Assembly: GCA_041567315.1 (NCBI GenBank)
Contig: JBFGCA010000127.1
Span: forward strand, 1-12,991
DNA from: JBFGCA01 sp041567315
GTDB taxonomy: Bacteria; Acidobacteriota; Thermoanaerobaculia; Multivoradales; JAHEKO01
DNA: 12,991 bases
Direction of reading: 5' to 3'
Of the stretch, positions 6,821 through 12,991 are shown piece after piece; position 1 is the first letter of the stretch; each line of letters opens with the position of its first letter. The translations under genes were made by a program, and so were the position numbers. The notes under the pieces were generated by a model. It saw only the letters and a program-made list of their open reading frames with translations, was not told the origin of the DNA and searched no databases.

Positions 6821-8143
6821 TCAGAAGCTGTAGATGACCGAGAAGGCGGCCGTGTCCCGCAACGCCGACAGGTCGAACGCCAGGTCGATCTGGAACCGGC
6901 CGAGCACGCCGCCCAGCCCACCCGCGTAGTGCAGCTCGTCGTCGCCCCCCGGCAGCAGGGCCTGGTCGAAGGCGTCGCCGAAGGCAGCGCGCACCCGATG
7001 GTCGGGGTCGAGCCACAGGCCCAGCCGCACCGCCCACAGCGGCCGCGACTCGAGGAAGGTGTACTCGCCGCCGAGGTGGATCTCGTCGGCGTCGTCGATG
7101 AACTCGCCCACTTCGTTGACCTGTGGACCGAGGCTCTCCATGATCACCGAGTAGTCCACCCTGTTCCACTCCACCGCTCCCGCCCAGCGGCCGTCGGGCG
7201 AGCGATAGGAGACCCCCACGGCGAGGACGTCCGGCAGATGGAAGTCCAGCGGGAAGTCCCGAATCAGGACCGTGCCCGGCGGGTACCGCGGATCGCCGGG
7301 GCCGGTGACGAGATCCAGCTCCAGCACCAGCTCCGGTCCCTGGCGGAAGGCGCCGCCCAGCTTCCAGCCCGGCGCCGGGCTCCACAGCAAGCCGGCGGTC
7401 CAGCCCCAGTCCGGCTCCTCGATCTGGCCGCTGACCACCTGGGTGAGCCGCGCCGGCAGAAAGGAGGCGGCGGCGAAGAAGCTCTCGATCGAGTCGTCGT
7501 CCGGCAGGTAGTCCCGGCCGAGGATCGTCCCCGCTGGGTCGAAGTGCGAGACCCCGATCCCGAGGCTCAGCCGCTCGCCCAGCCGCCAGGCCGCCGCCAG
7601 CCCGCGGGTGACGATCTCGAGGTCCCAGAATCCGGTCTGGATGGTGGTGCGACCGGTCTGCCCGCCCGTCGATCCGAAGACGCCCTGGGTCTCCAGCGAG
7701 AACTCGTAGTTGGCTAGCTGGTGCTGATAGAGGGCGAACGCCCAGCGCCGCCCCGGGTAGGCGAAGGAGGCGAAGGACAGCCCCGAAAGCTCGGGCGACG
7801 ACACGCCCACCAGCGGCCCGGGCGCGACGTCGATGCCCAGTCCGGTCGGCGGGCCGGCGGCCCGCCCGCCCCGCGTGAACGGGGTGTCGTAGCTCCACGA
7901 TCGCGCTTCGATCGACAGCTCCGGACGCACGAGCTGCACCAGCCCGGCCGGGTTGGCGAAGGCGGCGGTGGCGTCGTCGGCCAGCGCCACAAAGGCGCCG
8001 CCGAAGCCCATGCTGCGCGCCCCGGGGTTGGAGAAGCTGAACTCCAACGTCGTCACCGGCTGTGCGGCGGCGGGGGCATGGATCAGCACCAAAGCGGCGC
8101 ACGACAGCCACGCGGCTCGGCACAGCCGAATCCTGAGAGGCAT
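6821..8143 (-). CDS. Outer-membrane beta-barrel protein, PorV/FadL-like
   Basis: This 440-residue protein has a clear signal peptide starting at MPLRIRLCRAAWLSC and ending near HAPAAAQ, so I chose ATG 8143 although the frame stays open to ATG 8233. The mature start carries the hallmark of PorV/PorQ- and OMPP1/FadL-like barrels (NPGARSMGFGGAFVALADD, then NPAGL). The rest alternates short amphipathic strands with Asp/Gly-rich turns, and the chain ends in IYSF; a terminal Phe is typical of substrates of the outer-membrane assembly machine. It is a paralogue of the divergent gene at 8290. As first gene of the operon with the membrane ATPase and the sigma fusion, it may be the surface sensor or a partner of it. 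A plain transport or secretion-porin role is equally possible. Confidence 0.82.
   Translation of the reverse strand: MPLRIRLCRAAWLSCAALVLIHAPAAAQPVTTLEFSFSNPGARSMGFGGAFVALADDATAAFANPAGLVQLVRPELSIEARSWSYDTPFTRGGRAAGPPTGLGIDVAPGPLVGVSSPELSGLSFASFAYPGRRWAFALYQHQLANYEFSLETQGVFGSTGGQTGRTTIQTGFWDLEIVTRGLAAAWRLGERLSLGIGVSHFDPAGTILGRDYLPDDDSIESFFAAASFLPARLTQVVSGQIEEPDWGWTAGLLWSPAPGWKLGGAFRQGPELVLELDLVTGPGDPRYPPGTVLIRDFPLDFHLPDVLAVGVSYRSPDGRWAGAVEWNRVDYSVIMESLGPQVNEVGEFIDDADEIHLGGEYTFLESRPLWAVRLGLWLDPDHRVRAAFGDAFDQALLPGGDDELHYAGGLGGVLGRFQIDLAFDLSALRDTAAFSVIYSF
7958..8046 (-). repeat. Left arm of 89-bp perfect inverted repeat within barrel gene 1
   Basis: This segment is the exact reverse complement of 8381-8469. 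It encodes the conserved EFSFSNPGARSMGFGG and the following AFVALADDATAAF. Identity includes every synonymous position over 29 codons, then breaks sharply on both sides. Extending to 7951-8046 gives 96 bp with one mismatch, at 7957. Confidence 0.95.
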
Positions 8144-8207
8144 TCCCTCGGCGGCACTCTGGCAGCCGGCCTGGCACCCCTCAACACCCGAACCGGTAGG
8201 CGCCGCC

Positions 8208-8221
8208 CACCCCGCGGGGTG
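8208..8221. promoter_or_regulatory. 14-bp perfect palindrome in the divergent intergenic region
   Basis: CACCCCGCGGGGTG is a perfect palindrome between the two divergent barrel genes. It is nested beside a wider inverted repeat, CAACACCC (8182-8189) with GGGTGTTG (8217-8224). It could be a shared operator or a cruciform/hairpin, but high GC content makes chance palindromes more likely. Confidence 0.35.
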
Positions 8222-8239
8222 TTGGGCCGGCATCTCTTC

Positions 8240-8266
8240 GAACCTAGGGTGACGCTGCAGGTATCT
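8240..8266 (+). promoter_or_regulatory. Possible ECF-type promoter upstream of the second barrel gene
   Basis: GAACC (8240-8244), a common -35 element of ECF-dependent promoters, is followed after 16 nt by GTATCT (8261-8266). A start near 8273 would give a leader of about 17 nt before GTG 8290. If real, it could be a target of the neighbouring sigma fusion. It is a single weak match and speculative. Confidence 0.22.
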
Positions 8267-8289
8267 GTCCCATCGACCCCGGCGTCGCG

Positions 8290-9618
8290 GTGCCGCAGTT
8301 GCGCGTTATCCCACTCTGCGTGGTGGCCCTGGCGGCCGCGGGGCAACCGGCCTGGGCCCAGGAAGAGGCGCTGCCGACCCTGGAGTTCAGCTTCTCCAAC
8401 CCCGGGGCGCGCAGCATGGGCTTCGGCGGCGCCTTTGTGGCGCTGGCCGACGACGCCACCGCCGCCTTCTCCAACCCCGCGGGCCTGGTGCAACTGGTCG
8501 AGCCGGAGATCTCGATCGAGGGCCGGTACTGGGGCTACTCGACGCCAAACGTCGAGGGCGGCCGTATCTTCGGCACCCCGACCGGCCGGGGTCTGGACGT
8601 GTCGCCCGGGCTGCGGATCGGCGAATCGTCCAAGGAGTCAAGCGGCCTCTCTTTCCTGTCGCTGGTCTACCCCGGCCGCGACTGGTCGATCGCCTTCTAC
8701 CGTCACCAGACGGCGAACTTCGAGTTCTTCGGCGAGACCGGGGCGCTCTTCGCCGGCCCGTGGCCGGGCTTCCCCGGCAGCCGGGCGCGGTCGTGGGACC
8801 TGCGCAAGGCGATCGATCTCGAGATCGCGAGCTACGGGATCTCCGGCGCCTACCGGGTCAACGAAAGGGTCAGCCTGGGAATCGGCCTGACCTACTTCGC
8901 CGGCAGGATGGCTTCGCTTTCGGAGAGCTTCGCGGCCTACGCCACCGACGAACCGACCGACGAGCAGTTCTACAACGCCCAGAGCCTGTTCGACCCGGAG
9001 CTGCTGGTCGCGGCCCAGTCGGTCGCCGGCGACGACACCGACTGGGGTGGGCTAGTGGGCATCCTCCTGCAAACGTCGGAGCGCTGGAGCGTCGGGGCGG
9101 TGTTGCGGGAGGGCCCCGAACTCGTCGGGACGTCCGAGGTCCGCGCCGGCCCGATGCACGACACCCACGGCGCGGGCCAGCTGCTGCAGTCCGGCTCGGG
9201 AGCGATCACCTTTCCCGACGTCTTCGGCCTGGGGGCCTCGTTCCGCTCCCGCGACGGCAGGCTGACCGTCAGCATGGAGTGGGACCGGGTCACCTACTCC
9301 GACATCCTGCAAAGCGCCGGCACCTCGCCGGAGTTCGTGCTCGAAGACGGCGACGAGCTCCGGATCGGGGCCGAGTACGCCTTCCTCCAGGCACGACCGA
9401 TCGCGGCGCTGCGGCTCGGGGCGTGGCTCGATCCGGTCCACCGGGTCGGATACCGCGGCGGGGACTACAACGCCCAGGCGGTCCTCGACCCCGGCTCCGA
9501 CGAACTGCACCTGGCGGCCGGCGTGGGTCTCGCCTTCAAGCGCCTGCAGATCGACCTCGGTGTCGACCTCTCCGACCTCGCCGACACCGCCTCGCTGTCG
9601 ACGATCTACAGCTTCTGA
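8290..9618 (+). CDS. Outer-membrane beta-barrel protein, PorV/FadL-like (paralogue, divergent)
   Basis: This 442-residue protein is a paralogue of the barrel gene on the opposite strand. The signal peptide is MPQLRVIPLCVVALAAAG then QPAWAQ, cleaved before EEALP. It then has the same EFSFSNPGARSMGFGG and NPAGLVQLV motif. Shared later motifs include SLGIG near residue 195, GPELV and EYAFLQARP, and the C-terminus ends in IYSF, the outer-membrane assembly signal. Away from the N-terminal block the two proteins are clearly homologous but much diverged. I used GTG 8290 because it starts a compact signal peptide; no good ribosome-binding site is visible, and an in-frame GTG at 8248 is a weaker alternative. 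It may be a second receptor or porin regulated together with, or opposite to, the minus-strand operon. Its substrate is unknown. Confidence 0.82.
   Translation: MPQLRVIPLCVVALAAAGQPAWAQEEALPTLEFSFSNPGARSMGFGGAFVALADDATAAFSNPAGLVQLVEPEISIEGRYWGYSTPNVEGGRIFGTPTGRGLDVSPGLRIGESSKESSGLSFLSLVYPGRDWSIAFYRHQTANFEFFGETGALFAGPWPGFPGSRARSWDLRKAIDLEIASYGISGAYRVNERVSLGIGLTYFAGRMASLSESFAAYATDEPTDEQFYNAQSLFDPELLVAAQSVAGDDTDWGGLVGILLQTSERWSVGAVLREGPELVGTSEVRAGPMHDTHGAGQLLQSGSGAITFPDVFGLGASFRSRDGRLTVSMEWDRVTYSDILQSAGTSPEFVLEDGDELRIGAEYAFLQARPIAALRLGAWLDPVHRVGYRGGDYNAQAVLDPGSDELHLAAGVGLAFKRLQIDLGVDLSDLADTASLSTIYSF
8381..8469 (+). repeat. Right arm of 89-bp perfect inverted repeat within barrel gene 2
   Basis: This is the exact reverse complement of 7958-8046, with 334 bp between the arms. 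Reading frames match in both arms, so an inversion between them would exchange signal peptides and promoters while keeping both genes in frame. Confidence 0.95.
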
Positions 9619-9625
9619 GCTTGCC

Positions 9626-9661
9626 GGGAAGTGCGGTCCCCGCCGCGTAACATCGCTTCCC
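9626..9661 (+). other. Weak hairpin after the second barrel gene
   Basis: GGGAAGTG (9626-9633) can pair with CGCTTCCC (9654-9661), one G-T pair included, around a 20-nt loop. It lies just after the stop at 9618 and before the ABC ATPase gene. There is no T-run, so it is at best a weak terminator or mRNA-processing structure. Confidence 0.3.
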
Positions 9662-9706
9662 CATAGAGAGGGGTTCTCCGCCATGCCGGCCGCAGGGAGT
9701 CGTCCG

Positions 9707-10411
9707 ATGATCGAGCTGGAGCGCGTGGTCAAGGTCTACGACGGCAAGACCCGAGTGGTGGCGCTCGACGGGGTCTCGTTCGCCGCCGAGCGCGGTGAGA
9801 TGGTGGCGGTGATGGGCCAGTCGGGCTCGGGCAAGTCGACCCTGCTCAACGTCATCGGCGGTCTCGACCGGCCGACCAGCGGCTCGGTGCGCATCGACGG
9901 CGCCGAGCTGGCCGGGCTGGGCGACGACGAGCTGACCCGGGTGCGGCGCGACAAGGTGGGGTTCGTGTTCCAGTTCTTCAACCTGCTGCCGACGCTGTCG
10001 GCCTTCGACAACGTGGCCCTGCCGCTGCGCCTGCAGCGCCGCCCAGCCGCCGAGACCGACGAGCGCGCCAGCCGCGTGCTGGCGCTGGTCGGGCTCGAGC
10101 GGCGCCGCCGCCACCTGCCGGACGAGCTGTCGGGCGGCGAGTGCCAGCGGGTGGCGATCGCGCGCGCGCTGGTCATGGAGCCGCGGGTGCTGCTGGCCGA
10201 CGAGCCCACCGGTAACCTCGATTCGCAGACCGGCTCCGAGATCCTGGGTCTGCTGCAGCGGCTCAACCGGGAGCTGTCCTCGACTCTGGTCATGGTGACC
10301 CACGACGCCGCCGCGGCCGCCTACTGCCACCGCATCCTGCGGTTGAGCGACGGTCGGCTGGCGGGCGACGAGCGCCTGCGGGCGACCGGCGTCGAGGAAA
10401 CTCCGCGGTGA
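9707..10411 (+). CDS. ABC transporter ATP-binding protein, LolD/MacB/YbbA type
   Basis: This 234-residue ATPase energises the permease encoded immediately downstream. All catalytic motifs are present: Walker A GQSGSGKST (37-45), Q-loop Gln89 in FVFQFFNLLP, signature LSGGE (141-145), Walker B LLADEP (Asp165-Glu166), D-loop NLD and H-loop His199. The short chain and the FVFQFFNLLPTLSAFDNV stretch are typical of the MacB/LolD/YbbA group, which work with FtsX-fold permeases by mechanotransmission rather than as channel importers. I chose ATG 9707 because AGGGAG lies 7 nt upstream and the family usually begins at MIEL. ATG 9683, with GAGAGGGG upstream, would add eight residues. The stop overlaps the permease start (GTGA), so the pair is translationally coupled. 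Confidence 0.92.
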   Translation: MIELERVVKVYDGKTRVVALDGVSFAAERGEMVAVMGQSGSGKSTLLNVIGGLDRPTSGSVRIDGAELAGLGDDELTRVRRDKVGFVFQFFNLLPTLSAFDNVALPLRLQRRPAAETDERASRVLALVGLERRRRHLPDELSGGECQRVAIARALVMEPRVLLADEPTGNLDSQTGSEILGLLQRLNRELSSTLVMVTHDAAAAAYCHRILRLSDGRLAGDERLRATGVEETPR

Positions 10412-12969
10412 CCGCCTTCCTGCTGCGGGGGGTGAGCTGGCCCTACTTCCGGCGGCACTGGGTGATCGGGCTGCTGACCGTGGTCGGGGTGGCCCTGGGG
10501 GTCGGCGTCTACGTCGCCATCGAGCTGTCCTCGGCGTCACTGCGGGTGTCGATGCGCCAGACCGTCGATCGCATCGCCGGCCGGACGCAGCTCGAGGTGA
10601 GGGCCGGAGAGGCGGGGGTGCCGGAGGACCGCCTCGAAGTGGTCCGGCGGGTCCCCGGGGTCGCCTCGGCGCAGCCAATCGTCGAGGCGGCGGTGCGGCC
10701 GGTCGAGCTGAGCGAGGCGCCGCTGATGGTGCTGGGGATCGACCTGCTCGGCGACCAGGCGGTGCGGGCCTGGGAGTTCGGCGGCGAGGAGGTGCTCGAC
10801 GATCCGCTGATCTTTCTCGCTCAGCCCGACTCGATCTGCCTGACCCGCGAGTTCGCCGCCCGCCACGGTCTGGCGCTCGACGACCGCGTGGTGCTGGAGA
10901 CCGGTCACGGCCTCAAGCCGTTCACGGTGCGCGGGCTGATCGAGCCGACCGGACCGGCGACGGCCTTCGGCGGCAACCTGGCGGTGATGGACCTCTACGC
11001 GGCGCAGTACATGTTCGGACGCGGCACCCAGCTCGACCGCATCGACGTCGTGCTGGAGGAGGGCGTCGCCCTGGAGGCGGCGCGCGAGCGGCTGGCCGCG
11101 GCGCTGGGCAGCGGCTACGAGGTGGCGACCCCCGCCCAGCGCGGCGCCCAGCTCGAGTCGTCGCTCCAGAACTTCGCCGCCATGATGCAGCTCGGCTCCT
11201 GGCAGGCGGTCTTCATTGCCGTCTTCCTGATCTTCAACGTCTTCGCGGTGGCGGCGGCGCGGCGGCGGCGCGAGATCGGCATCCTGCGCTCGCTGGGGGT
11301 GACGCGGCGTCAGGTCCGCGGTCTCTTCCTCGCCGAAGGAGCGACGGTCGGCGCGGTGGGCACGGCTCTGGGCCTCGGCCTCGGGCTGCTGCTGGCCGAC
11401 GGCGTCACCGCCTTCATGATCCAACTCACCGAGACCGCCTACGGCCAGACCCACAGCGCCCCGGTGCTGGTCGTCGAGCCCCGGGTGCTGGCCGCCGGCG
11501 CGCTGCTGGGGATCGCCAGCGCCGTCGCGGCGGCCCACTTCCCGGCCCGGCAGGCGGCGCGGCTCGAGCCGGTGGAGGCGCTGGCGGTGGGGCGCTTCCG
11601 CAGCGTCGGCCGGCGCCACGGCCGCGCCCGGCGGCGGTGGGGGGTGAGCGCGGCCGTCCTCGCCGCCGCCGCAGTGGTCGGGCTCGCGCCGCGCAGCCTC
11701 GAGGGCAGCATCCTCGCCCTCGGGCTGGTCAACCTGGCGGCCATCCTGCTGGCGCCGTCGCTGATCGCCCCGCTGGTCCGCCTGCTGCGTCCGGCGCTGC
11801 GCGCCCTGTTCGGCGCCGAGGGCGGACTGGCGGCCGAGTCGCTGGTCCAGGCGCCGCAGCGCACCTCGGCAACGGCGATCGCCCTGATGATCGCGGTCGC
11901 CTACGTGATCAACCTGTCGGGGATGGTGGCGTCGCTGCGCGCCTCCTACGGCGACTGGGTCGAGCAAGTGATCAACGCCGACCTCTACATCTGGCCCTCG
12001 GAGCGCTACTTCTCGCAGCCTTACCGCATTCCGCCCGAGTTCGCCGACGAGGTGGCGCAGGTGCCGGGAGTGCGCTGGGTCGAGCCCTACCGCGGCGTGC
12101 GCCTCGACTACCTGGGCGGCCGGCCGCTGCTGACCAGCTTCCCCCTGGAGCTGACCTACCGGCGGCTCGAGCCACCGATCCTCGAGGGCGACGTGGAGGA
12201 CTACCTCCAGAAGTCGGTCCGCGGCGAGGGCATCGCCGTGTCGGACAATTTCGAGCGCCGCTACGGAGTCGGGGTGGGAGACGAGCTGACGATTCCCACC
12301 CCGAGCGGACCGCTGACCCTGCCGGTCCTGGCGGTGATGCGCGACTACACTTCGGACCAGGGGACGATCTGGTTCGATCGCCGCCTCTACGTGGAGCACT
12401 GGCGCGACGAGACGATCGACGCCCTCGACGTGCTGCTCGAGCCCGGGGCCGACCCGGAGCGGGTCGCGGCGGCGATCCGCGAGCGCCTGGCGGCGAGCAC
12501 CAACCGGCTGTTCATCCTCACCCGGAGCGATTTCAAGGCGGCGACCACCCGGCTGCTCGACCAGTTCTTCAGCCTGTCGCACGTCCAGCTCGGCATCGCG
12601 CTGCTGGTGGCGGCCCTGGGGGTGGCCAACACGCTGGTGATCTCGGTCGCCGAGCGGCGCCGCGAGCTGGGGATCCTCAAGGCGCTGGGCACCGAGCGCC
12701 GCCAGGTGGTGCGCCTGATCGTCGCCGAGGCCCTGGCGATCGCCGCCATCGGCGGGCTGCTGGGCTACCTGGTGGGCTCCTATCTGATCCGCTTCTCGGT
12801 CGGCTCGCTGTCGGCCACCACCAGCGGCTGGACGCTGCCCTACGCCTTCCCCTGGGGCATCGCCGGCAGTCTCACCGTCCTGCTGGCGCTGGTGACCGTC
12901 GCGGCGGCGGTCTACCCGGCCCGCATGGCGCTGCGGGTGTCGCCGGCCGAGGCGTTGGTCTACGAGTGA
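10408..12969 (+). CDS. ABC transporter permease with two FtsX/MacB modules (YbbP-like)
   Basis: This 853-residue inner-membrane permease has about ten predicted membrane helices (near 18-38, 264-284, 308-330, 358-378, 411-426, 434-455, 485-508, 725-747, 768-792 and 815-836). Two large extracytoplasmic MacB_PCD-like domains lie at about 40-260 and 510-720. Each FtsX module carries the conserved cytoplasmic motif: RRREIGILRSLG (286-297) and RRRELGILKALG (750-761). The duplicated-module size matches YbbP-like or fused AttF/AttG-like permeases rather than four-helix MacB or LolC/E. The start is GTG 10408, overlapping the ATPase stop by 4 nt, with GAGGA 9 nt upstream. The likely role is extraction or transfer of a lipid, lipoprotein or hydrophobic molecule at the inner membrane; the substrate cannot be read from the sequence. 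Confidence 0.9.
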   Translation: MTAFLLRGVSWPYFRRHWVIGLLTVVGVALGVGVYVAIELSSASLRVSMRQTVDRIAGRTQLEVRAGEAGVPEDRLEVVRRVPGVASAQPIVEAAVRPVELSEAPLMVLGIDLLGDQAVRAWEFGGEEVLDDPLIFLAQPDSICLTREFAARHGLALDDRVVLETGHGLKPFTVRGLIEPTGPATAFGGNLAVMDLYAAQYMFGRGTQLDRIDVVLEEGVALEAARERLAAALGSGYEVATPAQRGAQLESSLQNFAAMMQLGSWQAVFIAVFLIFNVFAVAAARRRREIGILRSLGVTRRQVRGLFLAEGATVGAVGTALGLGLGLLLADGVTAFMIQLTETAYGQTHSAPVLVVEPRVLAAGALLGIASAVAAAHFPARQAARLEPVEALAVGRFRSVGRRHGRARRRWGVSAAVLAAAAVVGLAPRSLEGSILALGLVNLAAILLAPSLIAPLVRLLRPALRALFGAEGGLAAESLVQAPQRTSATAIALMIAVAYVINLSGMVASLRASYGDWVEQVINADLYIWPSERYFSQPYRIPPEFADEVAQVPGVRWVEPYRGVRLDYLGGRPLLTSFPLELTYRRLEPPILEGDVEDYLQKSVRGEGIAVSDNFERRYGVGVGDELTIPTPSGPLTLPVLAVMRDYTSDQGTIWFDRRLYVEHWRDETIDALDVLLEPGADPERVAAAIRERLAASTNRLFILTRSDFKAATTRLLDQFFSLSHVQLGIALLVAALGVANTLVISVAERRRELGILKALGTERRQVVRLIVAEALAIAAIGGLLGYLVGSYLIRFSVGSLSATTSGWTLPYAFPWGIAGSLTVLLALVTVAAAVYPARMALRVSPAEALVYE

Positions 12970-12980
12970 GGGAGAAGCTG

Positions 12981-12991
12981 ATGAGAGTCCC
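12981..12991 (+). CDS. Start of a further gene, truncated by the window edge
   Basis: GGAG (12971-12974) lies 6 nt before ATG 12981, which opens a frame reading Met-Arg-Val. It begins 11 nt after the permease stop, so it is probably the third gene of the transporter operon. In related ABC/FtsX clusters this slot often holds a secreted lipocalin-like (AttH/CrtC-type) protein, but nothing here confirms that. Confidence 0.5.

Noticed and set aside
6759..8177. Minus-strand frame open upstream of the membrane ATPase gene, which would give a 1275-residue protein
   Set aside because: It lies over the barrel gene in another frame, is Arg/Gly/Ala-rich without domains, and the barrel frame has a signal peptide and family motifs. 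The real ATPase protein begins at 6758 (or 6821).
7721..8890. Plus-strand frame of 389 codons whose start mirrors a minus-strand frame at 8083-8493
   Set aside because: The matching translations arise from the 89-bp inverted repeat read in a non-coding frame, not from a real duplicated gene.
9626..9661. Rho-independent terminator after the second barrel gene
   Set aside because: The stem is 8 bp with a 20-nt loop and no T-run follows, so I list it only as a weak hairpin.
10537..12582. Minus-strand open frame of 681 codons
   Set aside because: Antisense to the FtsX-type permease and rich in Gln/Arg/His/Asp, again a GC shadow. The permease frame has repeated family motifs and membrane helices.

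Overview
The window is GC-rich (roughly 70% by eye) and densely coded, with no RNA genes, CRISPR arrays or insertion sequences that I can see. Outer-membrane beta-barrel proteins with signal peptides indicate a diderm. A sigma factor of the Sigma70_ECF (PF07638) type, joined to a Hanks-type Ser/Thr kinase, and a ferredoxin-dependent 2-oxoacid oxidoreductase together suggest Acidobacteriota or a neighbouring phylum such as Planctomycetota or Myxococcota. This is inference from gene content; no phylogenetic marker is present.

Layout. (1) Positions 1-1825, minus strand: a probable marR-korD-korA operon. It encodes a MarR-family regulator with a C-terminal cysteine cluster, a two-cluster ferredoxin subunit, and the alpha subunit of a 2-oxoglutarate-type ferredoxin oxidoreductase that runs off the left edge. 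The short gap at 1826-1896 holds a good sigma-70-like promoter overlapped by palindromes suited to MarR autorepression. (2) Positions 1897-8143, minus strand: a tightly packed three-gene operon. In transcription order it encodes an outer-membrane barrel protein (PorV/FadL-like), an inner-membrane protein (signal peptide, repeat-rich periplasmic domain, one membrane helix, cytoplasmic AAA-type ATPase), and an 818-residue fusion of AAA-type ATPase, complete Ser/Thr kinase and ECF-type sigma factor. The two ATPase domains are related to each other. I propose that the operon is a trans-envelope signalling relay, comparable in outline to FecA-FecR-FecI but built from different parts. (3) Positions 8290-9618, plus strand: a divergent paralogue of the barrel protein. 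It shares a perfect 89-bp inverted repeat with the first, which points to gene conversion or an invertible segment. (4) Positions 9707-12969, plus strand: an ABC ATPase and a two-module FtsX/MacB-type permease, overlapping by 4 nt, followed by the start of another gene at the right edge.

Non-coding stretches are all short: 1085-1129, 1826-1896 (promoter and operators), 8144-8289 (divergent intergenic region with a 14-bp palindrome) and 9619-9706. There is no gene-free stretch over 300 bases. The most interesting items are the ATPase-kinase-sigma fusion with its operon partners, and the inverted repeat flanking the divergent promoter region.
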